DNA of 64,000 nucleotides from Roseovarius salincola (GCF_026891095.1 NZ_JAPTNL010000014.1:1-64000); one strand, 5' to 3'; positions 7,116-18,185 are shown, numbered from the stretch's first letter. The notes: generated from the sequence alone by a model not told the origin. Program-made: numbers and translations.

Positions 7116-9272
7116 CTACTGACCGCCGCCGAAAATGCCGCGAAGGATGTCTTCGATCGGGTTCGAGCGATCGCGCTGGCGGCGTTGTGGCTGGTCCGGT
7201 TGAGGCGCGGGTTCGGGCGTTGCGGGGCGCAGCATCGGCAGCGGGCGCGGATCGACTCCTTCATGCACCCGCAACATGGTCTCGTGCCAGATCTCGGCGG
7301 GCAGGCCGCTGCCGGTGACGCCAGTGAGGGGCGTGTTGTCGTCATAGCCCATCCAGACCCCGGCGACGTAATCGGCGGTGAAGCCCAGGAACCACGCATC
7401 GCGCGCCGCCTGGGTCGTGCCGGTCTTGCCCGCCGCCTCGCGGCCGGGCAGTTTCGCGCGTCCCCCGGTGCCGCCCTCGATCACCTGGTGCATCATCCAG
7501 GTGAGCTGCTGCGCGGCCTCTTCGCGGATCACGCGCTCGCCGATGCCGCCGCCGGTGCCCATGAGCGGCTCGTCCTCTCCGAGGAGCTTCAGCTCCACCA
7601 GACCGTAGGGGGTCACCGAAGAGCCACCGTTGAGAATGCCCGCATAGGCGCCGGTCATTTCGATCAGGGTGCTTTCGGACGCACCGAGCGCCAGCGCCGG
7701 GCCGGCGGCCAGATCGCTGTCGATGCCGAAATCGCTGCCCACCCGGCGCACGAGGTCGCGCCCGACGCTTTCCGATATCTTCACCGCCGGAATGTTCAGC
7801 GAATCCTTGAGCGCCCGCGTGAGGGTCACACGGCCATAATGCTTGCGGGTATAATTCTCCGGGCACCAGCGGCCCGAGCCGGGCACATCGAGGCAGTAGG
7901 GTTCGTCGACCACCGTCGCATTCGGATCATAGCCCAGTTCAAGCGCCGTGGCATAAACGAAGGGCTTGAAGGCCGAGCCGGTCTGGCGCTTGGCCTGGGT
8001 GGCGCGGTTGAAGGCGCCCGATACCTTGGCGTTGCGCCCGCCCACCATCGCGCGCACTGCGCCATCGGCGGACATCACCACGATTGCCGCCTGCGCCTTG
8101 GAGCCTTCTCGCACCTTGTTCTCGAAGATGAAGGTCAGCGCATCTTCGGCCGCCTTTTGCAGGCGCTGATCCATCGTGGTCTTGATGATCACGTCTTCGG
8201 TGGTATCGCGGGTAAAGAACTCCGGCCCCGAAGCCATGACCCAATCGGCGAAATAGCCGCCTGCCTGCCGCTGAGCCGCCTCGCTGAGTGCGGCCGGGCG
8301 GGCCAGCGCGGTGGCGGCATCGGAGGCCGATATATAGCCCTGGTCGCGCATCAGCCGCACCACGACCGAGGCGCGATTCTGCGAGCGTTCAAGGTTGGCG
8401 GTCGGTGCCAATGTGGAGGGTGCAGTCAACAGGCCCGCCAGCATCGCCCCTTCGGAGATCGACAATTGCGCCGCCCCCTTGCCGAAATAGCGCTGTGCCG
8501 CGGCTTCGGCGCCGTATGCGCCGCCGCCCAGATAGGCCCGGTTGAGATAGACTGACAGGATTTCATCCTTGGAATACTTGGCCTCCATCGCCATCGCATA
8601 GATCGCTTCCTTGATCTTGCGCCAGAGCGAGGTCTGACGGCAGTCGGCGATATAGGCCTTTTCGCTCTCCCATTGCGTCTTGTCATAGGCAACGCCAAGG
8701 CACAGCAGCTTGGCCGTCTGCTGCGTGATGGTCGAGCCGCCATGCCCGGACAGCGGGCCGCGCCCTTCGCGCAGGTTGATGCGGATGGCGCTGAGCACGC
8801 CGATGGGATCGACGCCGGGATGCCAGTAGAATCGCTTGTCCTCGGTCGCGATCACGGCGTTCTTGAGGTGTTCGCTGACGGTTTCGGCGCTGACAACGCC
8901 GCCGAACTGATCGCCGCGCCATGCGAAGACATCGCCCTCGCGGTCCAGAAGCGTGACCGAGCCGCGCGCGCGCGAATCCTGAAGGTCGCCAAGCGCGGGC
9001 AATGTCGCGTAGGTATAGGCCACGGCAAGCCCCACGCAGATGGCGACCACAGCCGTCAATCGCCAGCCGATCCCCCAGATCAGGCGGAACACCCAGCCAA
9101 ACAGGCGCAAAAAGAGCGCGACAACGGGATTGCGGCGCCTGGATTTACGGGTCGGCGATTTGCGCGCGCGTGAGGATTTGCGCGCACCATTTCCGGATTT
9201 CGCCGGTTTTTTCGGCGTGCCATAGCGCTTGTCCGCCACCAGACGGGATTTCCTGCGACCTGAATTGCTCAT
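7116..9272 (-). CDS. class A penicillin-binding protein (PBP1A type)
   Basis: About 718 residues from the ATG of MSNSGRRKS; a GTG at 9290 is also possible. It is a bifunctional peptidoglycan synthase. A very basic cytoplasmic tail of about 50 residues precedes one membrane anchor. The GT51 glycosyltransferase domain carries the catalytic EDKRFYWHPG motif and GGSTITQQTAK. The transpeptidase domain has GSAFKPF (active Ser and Lys), SLN, and KTGTT. The C-terminus is proline/glutamine-rich and ends RGIFGGGQ. It is convergent with mlaC. Confidence 0.93.
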   Translation of the reverse strand: MSNSGRRKSRLVADKRYGTPKKPAKSGNGARKSSRARKSPTRKSRRRNPVVALFLRLFGWVFRLIWGIGWRLTAVVAICVGLAVAYTYATLPALGDLQDSRARGSVTLLDREGDVFAWRGDQFGGVVSAETVSEHLKNAVIATEDKRFYWHPGVDPIGVLSAIRINLREGRGPLSGHGGSTITQQTAKLLCLGVAYDKTQWESEKAYIADCRQTSLWRKIKEAIYAMAMEAKYSKDEILSVYLNRAYLGGGAYGAEAAAQRYFGKGAAQLSISEGAMLAGLLTAPSTLAPTANLERSQNRASVVVRLMRDQGYISASDAATALARPAALSEAAQRQAGGYFADWVMASGPEFFTRDTTEDVIIKTTMDQRLQKAAEDALTFIFENKVREGSKAQAAIVVMSADGAVRAMVGGRNAKVSGAFNRATQAKRQTGSAFKPFVYATALELGYDPNATVVDEPYCLDVPGSGRWCPENYTRKHYGRVTLTRALKDSLNIPAVKISESVGRDLVRRVGSDFGIDSDLAAGPALALGASESTLIEMTGAYAGILNGGSSVTPYGLVELKLLGEDEPLMGTGGGIGERVIREEAAQQLTWMMHQVIEGGTGGRAKLPGREAAGKTGTTQAARDAWFLGFTADYVAGVWMGYDDNTPLTGVTGSGLPAEIWHETMLRVHEGVDPRPLPMLRPATPEPAPQPDQPQRRQRDRSNPIEDILRGIFGGGQ

Positions 9273-9526
9273 GACTGCCCTGCCCGGCACCTGTTCGTTT
9301 TGGGCATCCTATCCTGCGCCGCGGCAAAAGTAGACCCCTGCTGAGTCGCCGCGATACTTTCCATTTTTGCACAATTTATATGCATTCTTGATTGTGTGCA
9401 CATTTTTTCATCACTCAACCCCCGGAATCGGGATCACCCTGCATCATCGACCTTCCGAAACGGCGATACAGCGCCTTTGCTGCAGGTGCAAACCGCACAG
9501 GGTGAAAGTAACCGAAAGGGACACCA

Positions 9527-9865
9527 GTGAAACTCATCATTGCGACAATCAAACCGTTCAAGCTGGAGGAGGTCCGCGAGGCGCTGACCGAAATCGGCGT
9601 GCGCGGAATGATGGTGACGGAAATCAAGGGCTTCGGCTCTCAGTCGGGGCACACGGAAATCTATCGCGGCGCGGAATACGCCGTGAACTTCGTGCCCAAG
9701 GTCAAACTGGAAATCGCCGTTTCGACGTCGATGGCGGACCAGGTGGTCGAAGCGATCACCAACACCGCACGCACCGGCAAGATCGGTGACGGCAAGATTT
9801 TCGTTCTCGACATCCAACAGGCCGTGCGCGTGCGCACCGGCGAAACCAACGAAGACGCGCTTTGA
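9527..9865 (+). CDS. glnK: PII nitrogen regulatory protein GlnK
   Basis: A 112-residue PII trimer subunit that senses 2-oxoglutarate and ATP/ADP and blocks the AmtB pore when nitrogen is plentiful. GTG start with a good GAAAGGG box 6 nt upstream. The T-loop Y51 in GAEYAV is the uridylylation site, and [10 protein letters not shown] is the nucleotide-binding B-loop region. Immediate linkage to amtB (20-bp gap) identifies it as GlnK rather than GlnB. Expression is expected to follow NtrC, but I could not find a convincing NtrC or sigma-54 site upstream. Confidence 0.95.
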   Translation: MKLIIATIKPFKLEEVREALTEIGVRGMMVTEIKGFGSQSGHTEIYRGAEYAVNFVPKVKLEIAVSTSMADQVVEAITNTARTGKIGDGKIFVLDIQQAVRVRTGETNEDAL

Positions 9866-9885
9866 GGCGCGTGGGGGAAAGGACT

Positions 9886-11220
<1,335 letters not shown>

Positions 11221-11252
11221 CCCCGCCTTCCCGGGATAACCCTTGCAAAACC

Positions 11253-11281
11253 GGCCCGGGCGTGAACGCCCGGGCCTTTTT
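11253..11281 (+). terminator. intrinsic terminator of glnK-amtB
   Basis: A perfect 10-bp stem (ggcccgggcg / cgcccgggcc) with a TGAA tetraloop, then TTTTT. On the other strand the same hairpin follows the rhodanese gene and is followed by a weaker T-containing stretch, so it probably works in both directions. Confidence 0.9.
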
Positions 11282-11290
11282 CATGGCTGC

Positions 11291-11668
11291 TCAGCTGTTG
11301 ACCTGCTGCGGCGCGCCGGTGGCGAGGTTGGTGCCGACATAGGGCTTTTTCGCCTGTTTCCATGCCGCGAACCCGCCTTCCATATGGGCGATCCGGTCGA
11401 TCCCGGCCTCGATGGCCGCGCGCGACACCTTTTCGGAGCGCACGCCCGAGCCGCAATGGAAGATGATCTGCTTGTCCTTCTGGCCCGGCAGCTTGCGGGC
11501 GTTGAAGAACGGCATCGGCAAAAGCAGCGCGCCCTCGACATGTTCGAACATGTATTCCTGGGGTGTGCGCACGTCGATCAGAACGACCTCGTCGCGCGCC
11601 CAGGCCTCGGCCACCTCTTCGACGGTCCATGTCTGGAATTCGGCAGAGCCGATCTTTTCGGTTTTCAT
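11291..11668 (-). CDS. rhodanese-domain protein
   Basis: A 125-residue single-domain sulfurtransferase with the start at MKTEKIG (AAAGGA box upstream). The active-site loop CGSGVRSEK puts the persulfide-carrying cysteine at residue 72, and IDVRTPQEY at 31-39 is the CH2A-like motif. It lies 30 bp downstream of an MBL-fold gene on the same strand, so the pair probably handles persulfide sulfur, the rhodanese moving the sulfane sulfur. No signal peptide; cytoplasmic. Confidence 0.88.
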   Translation of the reverse strand: MKTEKIGSAEFQTWTVEEVAEAWARDEVVLIDVRTPQEYMFEHVEGALLLPMPFFNARKLPGQKDKQIIFHCGSGVRSEKVSRAAIEAGIDRIAHMEGGFAAWKQAKKPYVGTNLATGAPQQVNS

Positions 11669-11698
11669 CGCGTTTCCTTTCAATCCTTGTCTGGCGGT

Positions 11699-12598
11699 TC
11701 AGAACCGGTTGGCGGGGATCTTGAAATAGCTGTTCCCGTCATCCTCGGCATCGGGCAGGCGCCCGCCGCGCAGGTTGAACTGCAAGGCGTAGAGAATCCT
11801 TGCGGGCAGGCCGAGCGTGGCGTCGCGATCGTCGCGGGTCTTCATGAAGGCCTCGCGGCTGACGCCCCCGCCCACATGCGGGTTGTTGGCCCGGTGATCG
11901 GCCGCGGTGGCCTCCCATGCGGGGTCCTGGCGGTCACCCACGGGGGGATAATCATGGCCGACGAAAAGCCGGGTCCGGTCGGGCAGCGCCAGGATCGCCT
12001 GAAGGCTGTCGTAAAGCTCGTTGGACGAGCCGCCGGGGAAATCGGCGCGCGAGGTGCCGACATCGACATGCATGAAGGTATCATGCACGAAGGCCGCGTC
12101 ATCGCCCACCACATAGGTGATCGAGCCCAGCGTATGCCCCGAAGAGAGCATCACGCGCACGTCGAGATTGCCCAGCTTGAAGCTGTCGCCATCCTTGAAC
12201 AGGCGGTCGAAATCGCGGTCGGGATCGAAAACGCCGGGGGTGTTGTAGATCCGCTCCCAGAGCTTGGCGATGTCGCGCACGCGCGACCCGATCGCGGCGG
12301 GCGCGCCGAGCTGTTCCTTGAGCCATGCCGAGGCCATGAGGTGATCGGCATGGGGGTGGGTGTCGAGAATCCATTCGACGCTCAGCCCCTTGTCGCGGAC
12401 GAAATCAACGATCTCCTGCGCGCTGTCGGTCGTGATGCGCGCCGAGGCCGGGTCAAAATCGAGCACCACGTCAATCAGGGCCGCCTTGCGCGTGGCCTCG
12501 TCGACGACGACATACTGGATCGAACCGGTGGCCGGGTCATGAAACCCCGTCACGGTCGGCGAGTGCGGCCCCTGCGAGGCGCTGGTTCGGCTGAACAT
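11699..12598 (-). CDS. MBL-fold metallo-hydrolase, persulfide-dioxygenase-like (Blh/ETHE1 group)
   Basis: A 299-residue metallo-beta-lactamase-fold protein. The metal motif is THPHADH (H81, H83, D85, H86), with further histidines in SSGHTLGS, HDTFMHVD and GHDYPP. The layout matches the Blh/persulfide dioxygenase branch, which oxidises glutathione persulfide to sulfite, rather than lactamases. The start MFSRTSA has an AAGGGA box; a longer frame is open upstream. The next gene is a rhodanese, and an ATTC-N8-GAAT site lies 29 bp upstream. Both fit a sulfide-induced detoxification unit. Confidence 0.82.
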   Translation of the reverse strand: MFSRTSASQGPHSPTVTGFHDPATGSIQYVVVDEATRKAALIDVVLDFDPASARITTDSAQEIVDFVRDKGLSVEWILDTHPHADHLMASAWLKEQLGAPAAIGSRVRDIAKLWERIYNTPGVFDPDRDFDRLFKDGDSFKLGNLDVRVMLSSGHTLGSITYVVGDDAAFVHDTFMHVDVGTSRADFPGGSSNELYDSLQAILALPDRTRLFVGHDYPPVGDRQDPAWEATAADHRANNPHVGGGVSREAFMKTRDDRDATLGLPARILYALQFNLRGGRLPDAEDDGNSYFKIPANRF

Positions 12599-12624
12599 TT
12601 CATTTCCCTTCTGTCTTTGCGTTG

Positions 12625-12644
12625 GCATTCACGTAATTGAATGC
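12625..12644. promoter_or_regulatory. SqrR/BigR-type operator (ATTC-N8-GAAT)
   Basis: A perfect 7-bp inverted repeat, gcattca-N6-tgaatgc. It contains ATTC at 12627-12630 and GAAT at 12639-12642, exactly 8 nt apart, the pattern known for the ArsR-family persulfide sensors SqrR and BigR. It lies just upstream of the MBL-fold/rhodanese pair and 104 bp before mutL on the other strand. The cognate repressor gene is not in the window. Confidence 0.65.
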
Positions 12645-12747
12645 GATGCCATGCCAAGACATGACAGTCAATTTCTTGCTGATGGCCACGCGCGCGGCCA
12701 ACAAGGGTTCTGGCAGAATCGCCACCACACATGCTAGGTATTGCGGC

Positions 12748-14619
12748 ATGAACACGCCCCGCCCCAATATAAGCCAATCGCCACCTGTCATTCGCCAGCT
12801 TGACGATGCCGCGATCAATCGCATCGCCGCCGGGGAAGTGGTGGAGCGCCCCGCTTCGGCGGTCAAGGAACTGGTGGAAAACGCGCTGGATGCGGGGGCG
12901 CGGCGGATCACCGTCGATTACGCGGATGGCGGCAAGACCCTGATCCGGGTCACCGATGACGGCTGCGGCATTGCGCCCGATGAGCTGCCGCTGGCGCTGT
13001 CGCGCCATGCCACGTCGAAGATCGACGGCTCGGACCTGCTCAATATCCACAGTTTCGGCTTTCGCGGCGAGGCGCTGCCCAGCCTTGGCGCGGTGGGGCG
13101 ACTGAGCATCGCGTCGCGCGTGGCGGGCGGCGAGGCCGCCGGGATCACCGTGAGCGGCGGGCAGATGGGCAAGGTGAAGCCCGCGGCGCTGAATGGCGGC
13201 ACGATCGTCACGCTGCGTGATCTGTTTCACGCCACGCCTGCGCGGCTGAAATTCATGCGCACGGACCGGGCCGAGGCGCAGGCGATAAGCGATGTGCTCA
13301 AGCGGCTGGCCATGGCGGAGCCTTACGTGGGCTTTATCCTGCGCGACGTTTCGGGCGGCGGCGAGGGCCGTGTGAGTTTTCGCGCAGATGCAGAGTCGGG
13401 CGATATGTTCGACGCGCTGCACGGGAGGCTGGCGCGCATTCTTGGCAGCGATTTCGCCAATAACGCGCTCAGGATCGACGCGACGCGCGAGGGGCTGCAC
13501 ATGACGGGCTATGCCGCGCTGCCGACCTATTCGCGCGGTTCAGCGGTGGCGCAATACCTGTTCGTCAATGGCCGCCCGGTGCGGGACCGGATGATGATCG
13601 GCGCGCTGCGTGCGGCCTATATGGATGTGCTGAGCCGTGACCGGCACCCGGCGGCGGCGCTGTTCATCGATTGCGATCCGGTGCTGGTGGATGTGAATGT
13701 GCATCCTGCGAAATCCGAAGTGCGGTTCCGCGATCCGGGGCTGGCACGGGGGCTGATCGTTTCGGGGCTGCGCCATGCGCTGGCCGAAGCCGGGCACCGG
13801 GCGTCATCGACGGTGGGACAGGCGACACTGGGCGCGATGCGCCCCGAACAGGACGGCGGCGGCGGCGCGGCGCGGGTTTACCAGATGGATCGCCCCTCAG
13901 GCGCGGCGCGGGCGATGGCCTATCGCGCGCAGGCGCCCGGTTTCGCCGAGATGGCGCAGGATTACAGCGCGCGGGTGGAACCGGTTGCCGACGGGGCGCC
14001 GGAGAAAGAAGAGACCGCGCCGCAGGATTTGCCGCAGAACTTGCCGCTGGGTGCGGCGCGCGCGCATCTGCACGAGAATTACATTCTGGCGCAGACCGCC
14101 GACGGCATGGTGATCGTCGATGCCCATGCGGCGCATGAGCGGCTGGTTTACGAGAAGCTGAAGCGCCAGATGGCCGAAACCGGCGTCGCGGCGCAGGCGC
14201 TGTTGATCCCCGAGATCGTCGAGATGGCCGAGGACGATGCCGCGCGGCTGCTGGAACTGGCGGATGATCTGGCGCGGCTGGGGCTGGTGATCGAGCCCTT
14301 CGGCGGCGGGGCCGTGGCGGTGCGCGAGACCCCCGCGATCCTGGGCCAGTGCGATGCGCGGGCGATGGTTCTGGACATCCTGGACGAGCTGGCCGATCAG
14401 GGCGACAGCATGACCATACGTTCCCGTATAGAGGCGATCCTGAGCCGTGTCGCCTGTCATGGCTCGGTGCGCACGGGGCGGCGGCTTCAGGCCGACGAGA
14501 TGAACGCGCTGCTGCGCGAGATGGAGGCGACGCCGCATTCGGGCCAGTGCAATCACGGGCGGCCCACCTATGTGGAACTCAAGCTGGCCGATATCGAGCG
14601 GCTGTTCGGACGCACATGA
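12748..14619 (+). CDS. mutL: DNA mismatch repair protein MutL
   Basis: A 623-residue protein. The GHKL ATPase half shows [26 protein letters not shown] and [10 protein letters not shown] (residues about 30-110). The C-terminal half carries [12 protein letters not shown], a variant of the DQHAx2Ex4E metal site with Gln replaced by Ala, and CNHGRPT near the end, so it is probably the nicking-endonuclease type of MutL used by bacteria lacking MutH. The start at MNTPRPN was chosen because upstream residues are not conserved-looking. It overlaps rmuC by 4 bp (ATGA). Confidence 0.95.
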   Translation: MNTPRPNISQSPPVIRQLDDAAINRIAAGEVVERPASAVKELVENALDAGARRITVDYADGGKTLIRVTDDGCGIAPDELPLALSRHATSKIDGSDLLNIHSFGFRGEALPSLGAVGRLSIASRVAGGEAAGITVSGGQMGKVKPAALNGGTIVTLRDLFHATPARLKFMRTDRAEAQAISDVLKRLAMAEPYVGFILRDVSGGGEGRVSFRADAESGDMFDALHGRLARILGSDFANNALRIDATREGLHMTGYAALPTYSRGSAVAQYLFVNGRPVRDRMMIGALRAAYMDVLSRDRHPAAALFIDCDPVLVDVNVHPAKSEVRFRDPGLARGLIVSGLRHALAEAGHRASSTVGQATLGAMRPEQDGGGGAARVYQMDRPSGAARAMAYRAQAPGFAEMAQDYSARVEPVADGAPEKEETAPQDLPQNLPLGAARAHLHENYILAQTADGMVIVDAHAAHERLVYEKLKRQMAETGVAAQALLIPEIVEMAEDDAARLLELADDLARLGLVIEPFGGGAVAVRETPAILGQCDARAMVLDILDELADQGDSMTIRSRIEAILSRVACHGSVRTGRRLQADEMNALLREMEATPHSGQCNHGRPTYVELKLADIERLFGRT

Positions 14620-15788
14620 TCCAGATCGGCGACCATATATATTCCCTTGGCGATCCGCTGGTGATCGCCGCGCTGGCGGGAGCGGGGTTCCTGCTGCTGG
14701 TGCTGGTTCTGTTGGTGATGACGGTGCGGGCCTCGGCGCGCTCGGCGCGCCTGACGGCGCCGCTCGCGCAACAGGTCACCCAACTGGGCCAGAGCGTGCA
14801 GACCCTGAGCGACGGGCAGCACCAGCTGGCCGGGGGGCTGAACCATGTCTCGGAGGCGCAGGCGGCAGCACAGTCCAACATGCTGCAACTGATGGAAAAA
14901 CGGCTGGCGCAGGTGTCGGGCCAGATGACCGAGAACCTGCAGGGATCGGCCCGGCGCACGGCGCAATCGCTGGGCGATCTGCAGCAAAGGCTGGCGACGA
15001 TCGACAAGGCGCAGGAGAATATCACCAAGCTGTCGGGCGATGTCTTGTCGTTGCAGGATATCCTGAGCAACAAGCAGACGCGCGGTGCGTTCGGAGAAAT
15101 CCAGCTTAACGATATCGTGTCCAAGGCGCTGCCCTCGGACAGCTACACGATGCAGGCGACGCTGTCGAACGGCCGGCGCGCCGATTGCCTGATCCACCTG
15201 CCCAACCCGCCGGGACCGATCTGTGTGGACAGCAAGTTCCCGCTGGAGGCCTATGAGGCGCTGCGCCGTGCCGCCACCGACTGGGAGGTGAACGAGGCGG
15301 CGAAGTTCCTGCGGGTCTCGGTGCGCAAACATATCAAGGACATTTCGGAGAAATACATCCTGGATGGCGAAACCGCCGATGGCGCGCTGATGTTCCTGCC
15401 CTCGGAAGCGGTCTATGCCGAGCTGCACGCCAATTTCCCCGAACTGGTGCGCGATGGTTTCGCGGCACGGGTCTGGATCGTGTCGCCGACCACCTGCATG
15501 GCCACGCTCAACACGATGCGCGCGATCCTCAAGGATGCAAGGATGCGCGAACAGGCGGGGGCGATCCGGCGCGAATTGGGGCTGCTGTTTTCGGATGTCG
15601 AGCGGCTGGGCACGCGGGTCGAGAACCTGGACCGGCATTTCAACCAGGCGGCCAAGGATATCAGCGATATCAAGATTTCCGCTGACAAGGCCGGGCGGCG
15701 TGCGCGGCGGCTGGACAATTTCGACTTCGAGGAACTGGCACCCGAGAGCGAAGCGACCATCGTCAAGCTGGGCAAGGACGGGGGCTAG
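14616..15788 (+). CDS. rmuC: DNA recombination protein RmuC
   Basis: A 390-residue membrane-anchored protein. One transmembrane helix at about residues 15-37 is followed by a long coiled coil ([14 protein letters not shown] to [10 protein letters not shown]) and the RmuC domain with its restriction-endonuclease-like core ([14 protein letters not shown]). RmuC limits inversions and rearrangements at short repeats; its exact activity is unproven. The ATG lies within the mutL stop (ATGA), so a repair operon mutL-rmuC with translational coupling is likely. Confidence 0.93.
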   Translation: MIQIGDHIYSLGDPLVIAALAGAGFLLLVLVLLVMTVRASARSARLTAPLAQQVTQLGQSVQTLSDGQHQLAGGLNHVSEAQAAAQSNMLQLMEKRLAQVSGQMTENLQGSARRTAQSLGDLQQRLATIDKAQENITKLSGDVLSLQDILSNKQTRGAFGEIQLNDIVSKALPSDSYTMQATLSNGRRADCLIHLPNPPGPICVDSKFPLEAYEALRRAATDWEVNEAAKFLRVSVRKHIKDISEKYILDGETADGALMFLPSEAVYAELHANFPELVRDGFAARVWIVSPTTCMATLNTMRAILKDARMREQAGAIRRELGLLFSDVERLGTRVENLDRHFNQAAKDISDIKISADKAGRRARRLDNFDFEELAPESEATIVKLGKDGG

Positions 15789-15797
15789 ACCCGCCTG

Positions 15798-16673
15798 TCA
15801 ACCGGCGCGCGCCGCCGCGTCAGCCAGCCAATCGCGCAAGATCTGCATCCCCGCGCTCAGCGGTTTGGCGCGTGGCCATGTCAGCCAGTAACGACCATTG
15901 CGCAATTCGGTGGCGAATGGACGCATCAGACGGCCCGCCACGATATGCCGGGTGAACATCGGGACCGGCAGCATCGCCACACCCAGCCCCGACATCGCCA
16001 GCTCGGCCAATGCCACCGAGGAATCCAGCACCGGGCCTTCGATGTCCGGGCACGGCGCGCCCGCCGCATCGAACCAGCCAGGCCATTCATCGCTGCGATA
16101 GGAGCGCAGCAGCGTGAAGCCGGCGAGGTCCGGCGGCTGGTGAAGCTGCGCCGCAAGGTCCGGCGCGCAAAAAGGCGACATCGGCGCATCGAGCAGCGGC
16201 ACCGAGTCAAGCCCCGGCCAGACCCCGTCGCCGAAGCGGATCGCCATATGCAGGCCCTCGCGCGTGATCTCGGTCCGGTTGTTGTTGGTGAATACCCGCA
16301 GGCTGATGCCGGGATGGGCCGCCTGAAAATCCGGCAGGCGCTCGATCAGCCAGCCGGTCGCGAAGGTCGTGACCACGCCCAGATGCAGAGTCTCGCGGTA
16401 GCGCCCGTCGCGAAAGCGGTCCAGCATCGCGCCGATCTGGTCGAGATTGCGGGTCAGCACCGGATGCAGCGCCGCGCCTTCCCCGGTCAGAACGAGCCCG
16501 GTCGAGGCGCGGTTGAACAGGGTGACGCCCAGGAGATCCTCCAGCCGGCGAATCTGCTGGCTGACCGCGGCCTGGGTGACGCGCAGTTCGATTGCGGCGC
16601 GGGTGAAGCTGCCCTGCCGCGCGGCGACTTCGAAGGCGCGCAGGCCGTTCAGGGGAAGGTCGGGACGGTCCAT
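15798..16673 (-). CDS. LysR-family regulator of the AmpR/GcvA subgroup
   Basis: A 291-residue LysR regulator. The N-terminus LPLNGLRAFEVAARQGSFTRA and the helix-turn-helix VTQAAVSQQIRRLE match AmpR closely. It is divergent from a class A beta-lactamase gene across 188 bp, the classic ampR-bla arrangement, so it is inferred to induce the lactamase in response to cell-wall fragments. The effector domain follows (LGVVTTFATGWLIERLPDF). Its 3' end is only 9 bp from the convergent rmuC. Confidence 0.85.
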   Translation of the reverse strand: MDRPDLPLNGLRAFEVAARQGSFTRAAIELRVTQAAVSQQIRRLEDLLGVTLFNRASTGLVLTGEGAALHPVLTRNLDQIGAMLDRFRDGRYRETLHLGVVTTFATGWLIERLPDFQAAHPGISLRVFTNNNRTEITREGLHMAIRFGDGVWPGLDSVPLLDAPMSPFCAPDLAAQLHQPPDLAGFTLLRSYRSDEWPGWFDAAGAPCPDIEGPVLDSSVALAELAMSGLGVAMLPVPMFTRHIVAGRLMRPFATELRNGRYWLTWPRAKPLSAGMQILRDWLADAAARAG

Positions 16674-16861
16674 AATATCACCTTATGCGATGACATAGGT
16701 TTTGTCGTTTGCGCGGGTCAGAATCAAGGGATATGTCCGCCCCATCGGCATGAAACGCCTGGGCGTGAGGCCGGGCCATAATATTTTCTGCCGAGCAACA
16801 CCCGAGCAGGAGGCATCCCCCTGCGCCCGGACGGCGATAGATTCATGCCGGGGAGGCACAT

Positions 16862-17719
16862 ATGAAGCGATACATCCTGACCGCGGGTCTCCTGCTGGCG
16901 CTGGCGGCACCTCTGCGGGCGCAGGGCGTGGAGGAGACCGCGCGCGCCACCGAAGCCGCGCTGGGCGGGCGCGTCGGGGTGATGCTGCGCGCACCGGCAG
17001 CGGCGCCGTTGGCCGAGTGGCGTGCGGATGAGAGGTTTCCGGTCTCGAGCACCTTCAAGGTGCCGCTTTGCGGCGCGGTGCTGGCGCGGGTGGACAAGGG
17101 CGAGGACAGGCTGGAGCGCGTGATCGCCTACGGGAGCGACGATCTGGTCACCTATTCGCCGGTGACCGAGGCCCATGCCGGAACGGGGATGACGCTGGGC
17201 GACCTTTGCGGCGCGACCATTGCGCTGAGCGACAATACGGCGGGAAACCTTTTGCTGACGACGCTGGGCGGTCCGGAGGGGTTCACCGCATTCCTGCGCG
17301 AGAGCGGTGACGCGGTGACGCGGCTCGACCGCTGGGAAACCGCGCTCAATGAAGGCACGCCGGGGGACGTGCGCGACACCACCACGCCCGCAGCGATGGC
17401 GGCGACGCTGGAGCGGCTGCTGTTCGGGGATGTTCTGTCGTCGCAGGCCCGCGGCATGCTGGAGGGGTGGATGGAGCGGAATCAGGTGGGCGATGCGCTG
17501 ATCCGCACGAGCCTGCCGGAGGACTGGACGATCGGCGACAAGACCGGGGCGGGCGGGCATGGCTCGCGCTCGATCATCGCAGTGATCCGGGGGCCGCGGG
17601 GCGATGCGTGGCTGGCGGCGATCTACCTGACCGGGAACGACGCCGATATGGAGACCCGCAACGCGGCCATCGCCCGGATCGGCGCGGCGATGGTCGAAGA
17701 GATCGAAAAGCGGCGATAG
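16862..17719 (+). CDS. class A beta-lactamase
   Basis: A 285-residue periplasmic serine beta-lactamase with a Sec signal peptide (residues 1-20, ending LRA). All family motifs are present: S63-T-F-K66 (Ambler 70-73), SDN at 123-125, E159 and N163 in ETALN (Ambler 166/170), and KTG at 227-229. Cysteines 70 and 116 map to the Ambler 77/123 disulfide found in TEM, SHV and CARB enzymes. The gene has ordinary local GC and no flanking mobile DNA, so it is probably a resident chromosomal enzyme controlled by the divergent AmpR-like gene. Confidence 0.94.
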   Translation: MKRYILTAGLLLALAAPLRAQGVEETARATEAALGGRVGVMLRAPAAAPLAEWRADERFPVSSTFKVPLCGAVLARVDKGEDRLERVIAYGSDDLVTYSPVTEAHAGTGMTLGDLCGATIALSDNTAGNLLLTTLGGPEGFTAFLRESGDAVTRLDRWETALNEGTPGDVRDTTTPAAMAATLERLLFGDVLSSQARGMLEGWMERNQVGDALIRTSLPEDWTIGDKTGAGGHGSRSIIAVIRGPRGDAWLAAIYLTGNDADMETRNAAIARIGAAMVEEIEKRR

Positions 17720-17731
17720 GGGTCTTTCGCG

Positions 17732-17788
17732 GCGAGGCCGGGGGGCCAGCCCCCCGAACCCCCCGAGGTATTTGAGGCCAGATGAAGG
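17732..17788. repeat. Rhodobacterales-type GC-rich intergenic repeat
   Basis: The stretch combines a G6/C6 hairpin (17740-17755) with a second C-run and then gaggtatttgaggccagat. I recall closely similar segments (GGGGG/CCCCC followed by a GTATTT..GGCCAGATGAAG tail) between many genes in roseobacter genomes. It lies between the lactamase gene and a convergent gene and may also act as the terminator. Confidence 0.55.
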
Positions 17789-17796
17789 GGGCCGGA

Positions 17797-18174
17797 TTAC
17801 ATGGTTTCCAGGCAGTGGCGGCGGAAGGCACGTTTAAGCATGTCGAGCTCTTCGCGCAGGAGCGTGACCTCGGCGCGGATGTCGTAGCTGAGCGCGTCGC
17901 CTGAAAGCAGCGCGAAACTGTTGAGCGTGTCGCCGGTCTTGCGGTCGCGGATCAGGAAGGTCTGCACCCCGTCGGCGATGAGTTCCGCAGGGATCGGCAC
18001 CCGCAGCACCCACATGGCCTGATCGGGATGTTCGCGCACGTCGACCCCGGAGAGTTCTTTCTGAAGGTGGGTCACTTCGATGTCGGGCTGGTAGTTGCCT
18101 TCGCCCTCGCGGGTCAGCACACCCTCCCATACGCCTTCGTATAGTCGCGTCTTGGTCAATGTCAGCTTGGTCAT
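17797..18174 (-). CDS. conserved hypothetical protein
   Basis: A 125-residue soluble protein starting at MTKLTLTKTRL, with a GGAG box. No signal or membrane segment. It begins with a short beta-rich region (YEGVWEGVL, IEVTHLQKELSGV) and a middle resembling a ligand- or nucleic-acid-binding beta barrel, and ends in an alpha-helical tail (EVTLLREELDMLKRAFRRH). I do not recognise a characterised family. It lies 11 bp downstream of the next gene on the same strand, so the two are probably one unit. Confidence 0.75.
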   Translation of the reverse strand: MTKLTLTKTRLYEGVWEGVLTREGEGNYQPDIEVTHLQKELSGVDVREHPDQAMWVLRVPIPAELIADGVQTFLIRDRKTGDTLNSFALLSGDALSYDIRAEVTLLREELDMLKRAFRRHCLETM

Positions 18175-18185
18175 GCGGGGCTCCG

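Noticed and set aside
7071..8555. 494-residue plus-strand open frame opposite the PBP gene
   Set aside because: Arg/His/Gly-rich shadow; the PBP active-site motifs are on the other strand.
9480..9500. Possible NtrC or sigma-54 site upstream of glnK
   Set aside because: The dyad gtgc-N5-gcac does not match the NtrC consensus orientation, and no GG/GC pair with the spacing of a -24/-12 promoter was found.
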